A stretch of 64,000 nt of DNA from Bifidobacterium sp. ESL0775. GTDB lineage: Bacteria > Actinomycetota > Actinomycetes > Actinomycetales > Bifidobacteriaceae. The stretch spans positions 806,001-870,000 of the forward strand of contig NZ_CP113917.1 in NCBI RefSeq assembly GCF_029395475.1, written 5' to 3'. The notes below the pieces were generated by a model. It saw only the letters and a list, made by a program, of their open reading frames with translations, was not told where the DNA came from and made no database searches. The position numbers and the translations under genes were made by a program. Of this stretch, positions 1 to 8,677 are shown piece by piece; position 1 is the first letter of the stretch, and every line of letters starts with the position of its first letter.

Positions 1-2463
1 GTATGGAATCTCATTCAGGAGTTGCAGGTTCTTTGCGGCTTGAGCAATGAGCTTGATTCGACACGCACTCGTCATGCTGAGATCATGGCAGCCATTTCCG
101 ACAGCCTTGATGCCATAGACATCGCGGATGTCAAGGATAGCGCCAAAGACGCACGCAAGGCTTTGGTAGACGTGCTTGCCTCGCCGGCGGTCAATGATGG
201 GCATACGGTCTATGCCATCGGGCACGCCCATATCGATTCGGCATGGCTATGGCCGTTACGCGAGACGAAGCGCAAAGTGGCCCGCACTTTCAGCAACGCA
301 GTGGAGCTGGGAGACGAGGATCCAGACTATATCTTTGCGGCTTCCTCGGCCCAACAATACCAATGGCTGAAGCAGAACTACCCGGGCGTGTTCAAGGAAG
401 TGCAACGCAAGGTGCGTGAGGGCCAGTTCATTCCTGTTGGCGGTATGTGGGTGGAAAGCGACGCCATGCTCACCGGAGGGGAATCGTTGGTTCGTCAGTT
501 CGTGCAGGGCATGAAATTCTTCAATGAGAACACCGGAGGGGCCGCTCCTATTGTGTGGCTACCTGACAGCTTCGGCTATTCCGGGGCGTTCCCGCAGATT
601 GCCCGGCTTGCCGGTATCCAATACTTCCTGACGCAGAAGATTTCGTGGAACGACACCAACGTCTTTCCCCACCACTCCTTCTTGTGGCAGGGGATTGATG
701 GCACGGAGATCTTTACCCATTTCCCGCCTTCCGATACATACAACGCCCATATCAGCCCAGCCGAAGTCGCCCTTTCCGAACGACAGTATTCCGAGAAGGG
801 CAATGGCGGCAAATCAAGCCTTATGCTCTTTGGGTGGGGTGATGGCGGCGGCGGCCCTACCCGTGAGATGATGGCTGCGGCAAGGTTGCAGAGCAACCTC
901 GAGGGATCTCCGAAGGTCAAGGTGGCTTCCCCGATCGAGTTCTTCGACAACGCGTCTTCCGAGATACGTGAGATGCCGCGATGGAACGGTGAGCTTTATC
1001 TGGAAAAGCACCGCGGAACCGGTACTTCCGAATCCAACACGAAACAGGGCAATCGGCGTTGTGAGGCCCTGTTGCGTGAGGCCGAGATGTGGGCGACCTA
1101 TGCTACGGTGGAAACAGGAGTGGCCTATCCATATGACAAGTTACAGGATATCTGGCAGAAGGTCCTGCTTTACCAGTTCCATGACATTCTTCCAGGTTCC
1201 GCTATCGCGTGGGTCTATGCCGAGGTGGAGCGCTCGCAGCGTCAGCTCATCAGTGAGTTGAACGATATCATTCATGAAGCGATCGTGTCGTTGTGCGGCG
1301 AAGGAAATCTGGAGCTGAAGGCGAATGCCGGTCCGTTACCTCAAGAGGGTATCGCCTCCACTGCCATTGATGAACCCCATTTGGATGGACGGATAAGCGT
1401 TCATGGGGAGATTAATGGCATCGTTTTGGAAAATGACGCTGTTTCCTACACGCTTGACGAGCAGGGACGCATCATCTCGGCGTTCGATAAGCGTGCTGGC
1501 CGAGAAACCATAGATAGTGAGCTGCCAGGCAACGATCTGCAGCTTTTCGGCGATGCCCCATCACATTACGATGCATGGGACATCGAGAAGTCCTACCAGC
1601 GTATGCGTGTTGAGCGGGCCAGAAAGGTATCCTCCTGTCGCATTGTGGAGCAAAGCGTTGAAGTGAGCGGAACAATCGGTTCTTCCGGCTATTCGCAGAA
1701 GCTCGCATTGGACAACGACACCAATATGCTGCGTATTCACACTCATGTTGATTGGCGGGAAAGCGATAAGCTGCTCAAGCAAGCATTCCCGGTGAATCTT
1801 TATGCCAAACAGGCCTCCTGCGAGATTCAGTATGGCCATCTTGACAGGCCTATCATCAAAAACACTTCATGGGACGAAGCGAAATTCGAAAGCTCCGCGC
1901 AACGTTGGGTCCATGTGGCTGATGGTGATTTCGGTGTCAGCGTGGCCAATGCATCCAGCTATGCCTATGATTTCGAGCAGGTGCGTCTGTCTAATGGACG
2001 TCCGGGCACATTGATCAGGGCTTCATTGCTGCGCGCGACCCACTATCCGACTCCTAGGGCCGATGTGGGCGAGCACGACTTCGACATCGCTTTCGGCATC
2101 GGCACCACGCTTGGTGACGCCATTCGCGCCGGATATCGGATGAACGTGCCCGCGAGACTTGTCAAAGTGGATCACGGAGTTCCGCCGTTCCTTTCATTGG
2201 ACAATTCGAATGTTCTTCTTGAAGCTGTGAAGATGGCCGAAGACCAATCTGGAGATGTGGTGGTCAGACTCTATGAAGCATCCGGCACTTCTTCGCATGC
2301 GCATCTGTCCACAGGTTTCCCTTATCAGGAAGTCCGTGAGGTCGGCCTTCTCGAAAGTGAATGCGATGCGGTGCAAAACGCTGTGACTGAGCAGGACGGT
2401 TCGGTGATTGGCCTGAGTCTGCATCCTTTCCAGATCGTAACCTTGCGTTTCTGCAGGAAGTAA
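1..2463 (+). CDS. GH38 alpha-mannosidase, 5' end cut by window edge
   Basis: Retaining alpha-mannosidase of glycoside hydrolase family 38, expected to release mannose from N-glycan or other alpha-mannoside fragments in the cytoplasm. The frame is open to base 1, so the start lies outside the window; family members are usually about 1000 residues and about 820 are seen. Visible marks are the zinc-site motif GHAHIDSAWLWP near base 220, GGMWVESD near 440, and WLPDSFGYSG near 556 with the nucleophile Asp at about 565. HDILPGSAI lies near 1180, and the C-terminal beta-sandwich region follows. A strong terminator lies just downstream, and the next gene (ROK regulator) converges on it. The AGE isomerase and sugar kinase nearby suggest a mannose pathway. 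Confidence 0.93.
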   Translation, partial: VWNLIQELQVLCGLSNELDSTRTRHAEIMAAISDSLDAIDIADVKDSAKDARKALVDVLASPAVNDGHTVYAIGHAHIDSAWLWPLRETKRKVARTFSNAVELGDEDPDYIFAASSAQQYQWLKQNYPGVFKEVQRKVREGQFIPVGGMWVESDAMLTGGESLVRQFVQGMKFFNENTGGAAPIVWLPDSFGYSGAFPQIARLAGIQYFLTQKISWNDTNVFPHHSFLWQGIDGTEIFTHFPPSDTYNAHISPAEVALSERQYSEKGNGGKSSLMLFGWGDGGGGPTREMMAAARLQSNLEGSPKVKVASPIEFFDNASSEIREMPRWNGELYLEKHRGTGTSESNTKQGNRRCEALLREAEMWATYATVETGVAYPYDKLQDIWQKVLLYQFHDILPGSAIAWVYAEVERSQRQLISELNDIIHEAIVSLCGEGNLELKANAGPLPQEGIASTAIDEPHLDGRISVHGEINGIVLENDAVSYTLDEQGRIISAFDKRAGRETIDSELPGNDLQLFGDAPSHYDAWDIEKSYQRMRVERARKVSSCRIVEQSVEVSGTIGSSGYSQKLALDNDTNMLRIHTHVDWRESDKLLKQAFPVNLYAKQASCEIQYGHLDRPIIKNTSWDEAKFESSAQRWVHVADGDFGVSVANASSYAYDFEQVRLSNGRPGTLIRASLLRATHYPTPRADVGEHDFDIAFGIGTTLGDAIRAGYRMNVPARLVKVDHGVPPFLSLDNSNVLLEAVKMAEDQSGDVVVRLYEASGTSSHAHLSTGFPYQEVREVGLLESECDAVQNAVTEQDGSVIGLSLHPFQIVTLRFCRK

Positions 2464-2478
2464 GGTGATGACATGATT

Positions 2479-2525
2479 TGAGGGTCGGTTTCGGACGTGG
2501 AAGATGAGTTCGAAACCGACCCTCA
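2479..2525 (+). terminator. Rho-independent terminator of the mannosidase gene
   Basis: A 15-bp perfect stem (TGAGGGTCGGTTTCG at 2479-2493 with its complement at 2511-2525) is followed by GATTTTT. It sits 16 bases after the mannosidase stop and separates it from the convergent ROK gene. Confidence 0.85.
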
Positions 2526-2656
2526 GATTTTTAACTTTATGATGCCATCGGGATTTTGAACTTGGCGGCTTCAGTGTTTTCGGATGTTTGGTCCTTGCTC
2601 TGTGTTTGTAGAACCCATGTTTGCATTGCAAACTGTGCATTGGTCAAACGAACGGT

Positions 2657-3928
2657 TTATTGAATTTTAGGAATGACCAAGGAGTTGGTGTTCGGCGAAA
2701 GGTCTCGATCCAGCACCGTGCTGGCGGCCCCATACGCTGCGATGTCCTCGTCGCGTTCAGCCGATCTGACCATCGGTGTGTGTTCCTGGCGCATGACAGC
2801 TTTCTCGCGTACGGTATTGAGGATGTCATCGATGGCGAAGTCCTTGATTTTGTTCCAATACGGGCCGCCCAGCACGATGTTGTTCATGTCGAGCACGTCA
2901 CAGAACGTTGTGGCGGCACGCCCGAGATGGATGCCGGCCTGGTGCATGAGTTTGAGACAGGCGTCCTCCCCGTTTCTGGCGCGTTCGCACAGCTCGTCAA
3001 AGTAATGTTCAAGTTGCACGATGTCATCGGAGGTGTTGAATTCCTGGGGTTTGTGAACGTGTGTGGGCTCTTTGAAAAGACCGAGCGCCTCGGCTTCCTT
3101 CACGATAGCGCGTGGGTCGGTGGTCACCGTCAGACAGCCTCGTTGGCCGCACCAGCATTCCGGACCATCGACCTCTACTACAAGGTGCCCAGCGTCGCCT
3201 TCATTGCCGGTGCCTCCGTGGAAGACTTCGCCGTGGTGGGTGAAGCCGAAAGCGACACCAATGCCCATGTAGATGAATAGAAAATCCTCGTTCGTCGCCG
3301 GATCGGTGTTCCAGGCCTCACCTTGGCATGCGGCGGTGACGTCCTTGCCTAGAGCCACGGGCAGACGCACGAGTTTTTTCAGTTCGTCGACGATGGGGAA
3401 ATTCCACCAGCCCGAAAGGTTCGGCGGGTTGACGATGATTTGGTTCTTGGCGTCAAGAGGGCCAGGCGAGGCGATGCCGACGCCGCTGATACGTTCAATG
3501 GGTATGTGATAATTTTCGATGGCTTTGAGAATGGTGTCCGCGATGATTTTTATCGAGCTGGCCGCGTCCTTTTGCAACTGAGGATGGTAACGGGCGACAG
3601 TCTCACCGGCGAAATTCATCAGTACGATGCCGGTGTGCTCAGGCTCGAGATGCACTCCGAAAGCGTAACGGCCTTCCGGGTTGAGCGTCAGTGAAGTCGG
3701 TGGCTTGCCGCGTTCCCCGGTGACGGTGCTTCCTTCTTTGATGAGGTTTTCCTTGAGCAAGGAACGGACGATGTTGGAAACCGTCTGTGGGGTGAGCCCG
3801 GTCTGCCGGCTGATGTCGATGCGGCTGATACCCGATTCTTTTCTGATTGTCTCAAGGACCACACTGTGGTTGTAGCTGCCTAGGGCGGGCAGATTCGTGC
3901 CGCGTATTAACGGTTTGGTAGCGGTCAT
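2657..3928 (-). CDS. ROK-family transcriptional regulator
   Basis: Sugar-responsive repressor of the ROK family: an N-terminal winged helix-turn-helix (around residues 25-75, containing SRIDISRQTGLTPQTVSNIV) is joined to a sugar-kinase-like domain. The zinc motif reads CWCGQRGCLTV, so the three cysteines and GxxGC are present but the usual Glu after GCL is Thr. I chose the ATG at 3928 because AAGGA lies about 11 bases upstream; the open frame reaches 3979 only through TTG. It lies between the mannosidase (convergent) and the AGE isomerase (same strand), so it probably controls mannoside genes. AAACGTTT-type palindromes upstream of it and of the isomerase are candidate operators. Confidence 0.85.
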   Translation of the reverse strand: MTATKPLIRGTNLPALGSYNHSVVLETIRKESGISRIDISRQTGLTPQTVSNIVRSLLKENLIKEGSTVTGERGKPPTSLTLNPEGRYAFGVHLEPEHTGIVLMNFAGETVARYHPQLQKDAASSIKIIADTILKAIENYHIPIERISGVGIASPGPLDAKNQIIVNPPNLSGWWNFPIVDELKKLVRLPVALGKDVTAACQGEAWNTDPATNEDFLFIYMGIGVAFGFTHHGEVFHGGTGNEGDAGHLVVEVDGPECWCGQRGCLTVTTDPRAIVKEAEALGLFKEPTHVHKPQEFNTSDDIVQLEHYFDELCERARNGEDACLKLMHQAGIHLGRAATTFCDVLDMNNIVLGGPYWNKIKDFAIDDILNTVREKAVMRQEHTPMVRSAERDEDIAAYGAASTVLDRDLSPNTNSLVIPKIQ

Positions 3929-4041
3929 GCCAGCAAAGGTCCTTTCGGAAATATCATGTATTCTGTCGTACAACATCAATAATTCAAAACATTAGAAATA
4001 CTACTTGATGTCGTGGATGAAGTTATCTCGTGACAGATATG

Positions 4042-4050
4042 AAACGTTTT
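4042..4050. promoter_or_regulatory. Candidate AAACGTTT operator upstream of ROK regulator
   Basis: AAACGTTTT lies about 115 bases upstream of the ROK start. The same palindromic core (AAAACGTTTT) occurs at 5448-5457 upstream of the AGE isomerase. LacI-type and other sugar regulators often use such CG-centred palindromes. That the neighbouring ROK protein binds here is inference. Confidence 0.3.
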
Positions 4051-4095
4051 GGTTTGAAGGAAAAGTGCCGGCGTCAATGCCAGGTGGGGATATGG

Positions 4096-4151
4096 TTAAC
4101 CCGTTATCGCGAGAATATTGTGGTTGTCGGATTGTGGCGATAACGGGTTAA
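4096..4151 (-). terminator. Long inverted repeat after AGE isomerase gene
   Basis: A 15-bp perfect inverted repeat (TTAACCCGTTATCGC at 4096-4110, complement at 4137-4151, 26-base loop) begins 30 bases beyond the isomerase stop on the minus strand. No T-run follows, so it may be a terminator or mRNA-end hairpin of the kind seen repeatedly in this window. Confidence 0.6.
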
Positions 4152-4180
4152 GTGTCACGGTTCATCTAAACTGCCTGGGG

Positions 4181-5416
4181 CTAGTCGATGGTGTTCCTTA
4201 CGGCGGTGGCGATGCTGACGGAAGGCTCCAGATAGGGGATAAGCGTGGATTGGAAGGCGTGGTAGACATCGGACTTGCCGGGCCATACCGTGTCGAGGAC
4301 ATTGTTGTCTTGGTCCAACTGGTGGAACCAGCTGCCTTTTTCATGGTCGATCAGATGCGCGTCGATGTATTCGAGGAATCCGGCGTAGCGTTCCTTGTAT
4401 TCAGGCTTGCCCGTCACGCGGTAAAGCGTGGAGGAGGTATTGATTGACTCGGCCAAGGTCCAATGCATGCAGTCGGTGACCACGGGATTTCCGTTCCAGT
4501 CAACGGTATAGGCCATGCCGGAGTGACCATTGCGATTCCAGCCATCGGCGACGGCTTGGTGGAACAGGTGTTCGGCCGCGTCGATGTATGGCTTGGCCAA
4601 CTCCGTGTTCTTGAAGGTGCTCAGCGCCCACTGTGTGATAAGCCTCGCCCATTCGATGCCGTGGCCGGGGGTTGAACCGTATGGTTTGAATTGATCGGCC
4701 TTGTTGTCGGCGTTGTACTCGAGATTGGGTTCCCAATCGCGGCTGAAGTGCTCGGGGATTCGCCAGGAGTTCGCCTTGGCCCAGTTGACGACATGATTGA
4801 CGATGCGACCGGCGCGTTGGCGGTATGTCTCGTCTCCTGTGGCATCGGCGACGGCCAGGAATGCCTCGGTGGTGTGCATGTTGGCGTTGATGCCACGGTA
4901 GTCATCCAGTTTTGTAAAGGTGGAATCCCAGGTGTCTACGGCCAGTCCGGCTTCGTCGTCCCAGAAGTACTTGTCGTAAATCCCAAGCGCTTCATCAAGA
5001 AGTTCCCGAGCGCCAGGCCGCCCAGCGAGCAACGCGCTGGACGCCGCAAGAATTACGAACGCGTGAGGATAGCAGGTTTTCCCAGATTCCGGGGTCCCGT
5101 CCTCACCGATGGAGGGATACCAGCCACCGTTCTCATTGTCGTGCAGAATGCCGGTGAACCCTTTGAGGCCTGCGTCCACAAGCGTTTCAGCGCCTTTGAG
5201 ACCCAGGAGCGTAGCTATGGAGTAGACGTGAATCATTCGTCCGGTGATCCACGTCTGTATGCCATGGGAGGGGTCGATTGTTCCGTCGTTGTCCAACCAG
5301 CCGGAGCCACCTTGAGGTGCTGGGAATCCTTTACCGAAATCAAGCAAATCGTATGATTGCGAAGCCATGAACAGGCGATTGCCTTCAGTGTCTAATTGAT
5401 ATTTGACGAACATCAT
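4181..5416 (-). CDS. AGE-family aldose-ketose isomerase (mannose isomerase-like)
   Basis: N-acylglucosamine 2-epimerase superfamily protein of 411 residues, about the family's usual length, with an alpha6/alpha6-barrel pattern. Motifs such as WLDNDG, RMIHVYS and HGIEWARL resemble the aldose-ketose isomerase branch (YihS and mannose isomerases) more than true epimerases. The likely role is free D-mannose to D-fructose, in the cytoplasm. AAGGAGG immediately upstream supports the ATG at 5416. Between a GH38 mannosidase and a PfkB fructokinase-like gene, it would complete a mannose to fructose to fructose-6-phosphate route. Substrate is inferred from context. Confidence 0.82.
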   Translation of the reverse strand: MMFVKYQLDTEGNRLFMASQSYDLLDFGKGFPAPQGGSGWLDNDGTIDPSHGIQTWITGRMIHVYSIATLLGLKGAETLVDAGLKGFTGILHDNENGGWYPSIGEDGTPESGKTCYPHAFVILAASSALLAGRPGARELLDEALGIYDKYFWDDEAGLAVDTWDSTFTKLDDYRGINANMHTTEAFLAVADATGDETYRQRAGRIVNHVVNWAKANSWRIPEHFSRDWEPNLEYNADNKADQFKPYGSTPGHGIEWARLITQWALSTFKNTELAKPYIDAAEHLFHQAVADGWNRNGHSGMAYTVDWNGNPVVTDCMHWTLAESINTSSTLYRVTGKPEYKERYAGFLEYIDAHLIDHEKGSWFHQLDQDNNVLDTVWPGKSDVYHAFQSTLIPYLEPSVSIATAVRNTID

Positions 5417-5447
5417 ATTGTTCCTCCTTGAAACATTTTATTATTTC

Positions 5448-5457
5448 AAAACGTTTT
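5448..5457. promoter_or_regulatory. Candidate AAAACGTTTT operator upstream of AGE isomerase
   Basis: A perfect 10-bp palindrome lies 32 bases before the isomerase start in an AT-rich promoter region. It shares its core with the site at 4042-4050, suggesting one regulator for both genes. Confidence 0.35.
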
Positions 5458-5530
5458 CCTAATTATACATCAATAATGCCATAACTGGCAATTTAATATG
5501 TTTTCACATGGGAGCGGACTGGTGCTGCAT

Positions 5531-5571
5531 GCAAAATCGGTGTCCTTTCGTTGGAAAGGACACCGATTTGC
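5531..5571 (-). terminator. Hairpin terminator after PfkB kinase gene
   Basis: A stem built on ATCGGTGTCCTTTC and its complement, with a GTTG loop, follows the kinase stop codon on the minus strand by a few bases. It lies between the kinase and the downstream isomerase promoter. Confidence 0.7.
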
Positions 5572-5578
5572 GTTTGCG

Positions 5579-6475
5579 TTATTTCTGTGCTTCGCCGAGA
5601 TAGTCCGGGATGTTCTCCGGATACTCGGGCCAGGCGCCGGATTGGGTGCAGACGAAAGCGGCGGTGTTGACGGCGGCGCGATGCGCCTCCTGCAATGACG
5701 AGCCGGTGAGCACCTTGGCGGTGAACGTGCCGGAGAACGAGTCGCCGGCGCCTACGGTGTCGGCGACTTCGACGCGCGGGGTGTCCAGCGTCGAGGATTC
5801 GCCGTCCTTGGCGATGATGGTGCTGAAGGTCGAGCCGCCGGTGAGGATGACGTAGTTCAGGTCGTACTTCTCCATGAACCAGTTGCAGGCTTCCTCATCC
5901 GAGGTGCCGCGGATGTCGAACATGTCGCGCAACAGCAGCAATTCCGCGTCGTTGATCTTGAAGACGGTGGCATAGCCCAGCAGCTCGTTGATCAGGTCCT
6001 TGGAATAGTGGTCGCCGCGGATGTTGATGTCGAAGAACTTCATCGCCGTGGGCTTGGCGTGCTTCAGGAGCTCCACGATGGTGTCATGGGATTCCTGCGA
6101 ACGAAGGGCGAGCGTGCCGTAGCAGATCGCGTCGGCCTTCTGCACCAAGTTGATGAGCTCGCGGGTGTAGAGGATGTGGTCCCAGGCGACGTTCTTGATG
6201 ATGGTGAACTCCGGGATGCCGTTTTTGAGGGCGACTTCGGCGGTGGAGGTCGGCCATGCGTTGCGCTGCACGATCGATTCGACGCCGGACTGCTTGATGG
6301 CCTCGACGAGCTCATCGCCCAGCGGATCCTCGCCCACGGCGCTGATGGCGTGGCCTTCAGCACCGTTCATCGCGGCGTGATAGGCGAAATTGACGGGGGC
6401 GCCGCCCGCGCGCTTGCCGGTGGGGAGCATATCCCAGAGCAGTTCTCCTAGGGAGACAACGATTGGCTTGGTCAT
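5579..6475 (-). CDS. PfkB-family carbohydrate kinase (fructokinase-like)
   Basis: Ribokinase/PfkB-fold sugar kinase of 298 residues. It carries the N-terminal GGAPVNFAYHAA substrate region and the C-terminal DTVGAGDSFSG signature with the catalytic base Asp. Closest in feel to fructokinases (ScrK type), phosphorylating fructose to fructose-6-phosphate with ATP in the cytoplasm. AAAGGA lies seven bases before the ATG at 6475. It sits downstream of a ROK repressor on the same strand (gap 111 bases) and upstream of the AGE isomerase. Sugar specificity is inferred from context. Confidence 0.85.
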   Translation of the reverse strand: MTKPIVVSLGELLWDMLPTGKRAGGAPVNFAYHAAMNGAEGHAISAVGEDPLGDELVEAIKQSGVESIVQRNAWPTSTAEVALKNGIPEFTIIKNVAWDHILYTRELINLVQKADAICYGTLALRSQESHDTIVELLKHAKPTAMKFFDINIRGDHYSKDLINELLGYATVFKINDAELLLLRDMFDIRGTSDEEACNWFMEKYDLNYVILTGGSTFSTIIAKDGESSTLDTPRVEVADTVGAGDSFSGTFTAKVLTGSSLQEAHRAAVNTAAFVCTQSGAWPEYPENIPDYLGEAQK

Positions 6476-6586
6476 GATGTGATCCTTTCTTACAACTGTT
6501 TAAAAAATCTTAAGTTATGGGTTTACAAAAATCTTGGCTTTATTATCCGTTTGGACTAAGAGATTGGTGGGTAGTTTTGCTTCGGC

Positions 6587-7930
6587 TCATCCGGTATTTT
6601 CCGTAGGCCTTGCGGCGAGGAAATAGGAGGGATGATCCAAAAACTGGGTGATGGCCGTGGCGGCGGCGCCAAGCACGGCCGCGTCGGTGGGCAGCCCGGA
6701 AAGGGTGATTTCGGTGGATTGCACGATTTCGGGGATGACCCGTTCGTTGACCACGGCCTGTGCGGCTTTGAGCAGCTGCTGGCCGCCGAGCGCGCCGATG
6801 TCGCCCAAGACGATGCGACGCGGATTGAAGGCGTTGCAGATGGTGACGCATCCGTAGCCGACATAGCGGCCGATGTCGGCGACAAGCGTCCGGGCGTCGG
6901 TGATTCGCCGGGCGTCTGTCGCCTTGTCGCTTTGTCGCACGGCCAAAGCGAACAGCGCCTGGCACGCCTTGATATGCGTCATGTCAGCGGAGCCTTCGAC
7001 GATGCCGAGCTGGTCGATCTGCTTATGGATCGCGCCGGCGGAACAGTAGCATTCCAGGCATCCGACATTGCCGCATTCGCACTTCCTGCCGTCGATGGCG
7101 TCGATGGAGACATGGCCGAGTTCCGTGGACGCTCCAAGGCTGCCGTAGACAAGTCTGCCGTTTTCGATGACTCCGAGGCCGACGCCTTCGCCAAGCAGGA
7201 AATAGGCCAGGCTTCCGGCGTCGGCGAGCCCGCCGAAAAGCCGTTGCGCCAACGCGCCGGCACGTGCGTCCTGTTCGATGAACAAGGGGACCGGGCAGTC
7301 CTGTCCGAATTCCTTTTGGAAGTTGATATTACGCCAGTGCGGCATGCTCGAGACGAGCGCTGTGTGGCCGGTGGAGTGCAGGTATGGGCCGGGCACGGCC
7401 ATGCCGATGGCGACGATGTCGGGGTCGGTCGCGAGCAGGGAATCGATGGCCTTGTGGGTCGCGGCGATGGCCGCGTCGATGGTGTCGTCGCTGACCTTTG
7501 GCATGTCCTCAAGGCTCAGCCGCGTGCCTTTGAGGTCGAAGACGCCGATCTGCACCAGGCTGCGCGCGAATTTGACGCCGATGAAATGGAACCTTGAGGT
7601 ATCGATTTTCAGTCCGATGGAACGGCGGGATTTGCTGCCTTTGATGTCACCGGTTTCGGCGGCGATGCCCGCATCGATAAGCCGTGCGGTGATTTTGGTG
7701 ATGGCGGCCGGCGTGAGCCCCAAGGACTTGGCGATCTGCGCTCGCGAGGTGACGCCATGGTGGTAGAGGTGCCACAGCGTCCGTGAACGATTGCGTTCGG
7801 AGACGACGGATTGCGGTGCTGTGGCGTGCGTGGGGTCGTCGGGAAAGTCCGGTGTCGAGGGGGCCAGATGGTCGATGGAGATTGCCGGCGATGTTCGCTT
7901 CTGTGCTCGCTTTTCGTTTCGTTTTTCCAT
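6587..7930 (-). CDS. ROK-family transcriptional regulator
   Basis: Second ROK repressor of the locus, 447 residues. A basic, disordered N-terminal tail of about 45 residues precedes the helix-turn-helix (about residues 50-95, VTSRAQIAKSLGLTPAAITK), followed by the ROK sugar-binding domain. The zinc signature CECGNVGCLECYC is complete, unlike the other ROK protein here. GGAGG lies upstream of the ATG at 7930. It is co-directional with the PfkB kinase 111 bases downstream, so kinase control is likely. Confidence 0.87.
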   Translation of the reverse strand: MEKRNEKRAQKRTSPAISIDHLAPSTPDFPDDPTHATAPQSVVSERNRSRTLWHLYHHGVTSRAQIAKSLGLTPAAITKITARLIDAGIAAETGDIKGSKSRRSIGLKIDTSRFHFIGVKFARSLVQIGVFDLKGTRLSLEDMPKVSDDTIDAAIAATHKAIDSLLATDPDIVAIGMAVPGPYLHSTGHTALVSSMPHWRNINFQKEFGQDCPVPLFIEQDARAGALAQRLFGGLADAGSLAYFLLGEGVGLGVIENGRLVYGSLGASTELGHVSIDAIDGRKCECGNVGCLECYCSAGAIHKQIDQLGIVEGSADMTHIKACQALFALAVRQSDKATDARRITDARTLVADIGRYVGYGCVTICNAFNPRRIVLGDIGALGGQQLLKAAQAVVNERVIPEIVQSTEITLSGLPTDAAVLGAAATAITQFLDHPSYFLAARPTENTG

Positions 7931-8102
7931 TCGACACCTCCTCGGGTCAGAGTCATATCCTCAACCGTGCTGCTGACGATTTCGTATTGATGAACTGACT
8001 TCATATATTAACGAGGTTAACGAAAAACTGCAAATCGAATCGTGAAGAAAAGCGAATTGCAATAGGTTATCGCTCGCCGAAGCTTGGATGCGGCGTTATT
8101 GA

Positions 8103-8138
8103 CATGGTGCTTCGGGCCATTTTGGCTAAGGCACCATG
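8103..8138 (-). terminator. Hairpin after NUDIX gene
   Basis: An 8-bp perfect inverted repeat (CATGGTGC at 8103-8110, GCACCATG at 8131-8138) lies just beyond the NUDIX stop on the minus strand. No long T-run, so termination is tentative. Confidence 0.45.
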
Positions 8139-8146
8139 GTTTCGAG

Positions 8147-8668
8147 TCAGTGAAGCTGATCGTCAACGACGAACAGGGCATGGCTGTCGCCGTTGGCCTT
8201 GTTGCGCCGGTACTCATCGAAAATCTTGAGGCGTTCGACGGTGCTTTTGGCCAGCGGCTGGGGTAGGGCATCGCGCGAGAACCAGCCGACCTTGAGGCTT
8301 TCGTCGTCGCCGACGAACGGGTTGGCGTTGCCGCCAGGCTTGAGCCGGCATAGGAACGAATGATCCATGTATTGCGTGCGGTCGCCGTTGGCATAGGTGA
8401 TGATGTCCGACGACGAGATGACGGCCACCAAGTCGGTGACTTCGGCGTCAACGCCGGTCTCCTCTTTGATCTCGCGCACTACGGTGTCGGCCGGTTGCTC
8501 GCCGGGTTCGTTGACCCCATACACCATCGCCCATTCGCCGATGTCGGCCCGTTGCCCGAGCAGAATCCGCCCCTGCGAATCCTCCACAAGCCCGGTGACC
8601 CCATTGAGCCACAGCAAATCATGTCCGATTTTCCTGCGTAGCTCGATAATGAACGATGGTGTAGTCAT
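8147..8668 (-). CDS. NUDIX hydrolase
   Basis: Nucleoside-diphosphate-linked hydrolase of 173 residues with an intact Nudix box (GX5E, then REIKEETGV, about residues 52-75), so catalytically competent. The substrate cannot be read from the sequence. It follows aminopeptidase P by nine bases on the same strand with AAGAGG before its ATG, suggesting a two-gene transcript; a housekeeping or pool-cleaning role is plausible. Confidence 0.85.
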   Translation of the reverse strand: MTTPSFIIELRRKIGHDLLWLNGVTGLVEDSQGRILLGQRADIGEWAMVYGVNEPGEQPADTVVREIKEETGVDAEVTDLVAVISSSDIITYANGDRTQYMDHSFLCRLKPGGNANPFVGDDESLKVGWFSRDALPQPLAKSTVERLKIFDEYRRNKANGDSHALFVVDDQLH

Positions 8669-8677
8669 GAAAACCTC

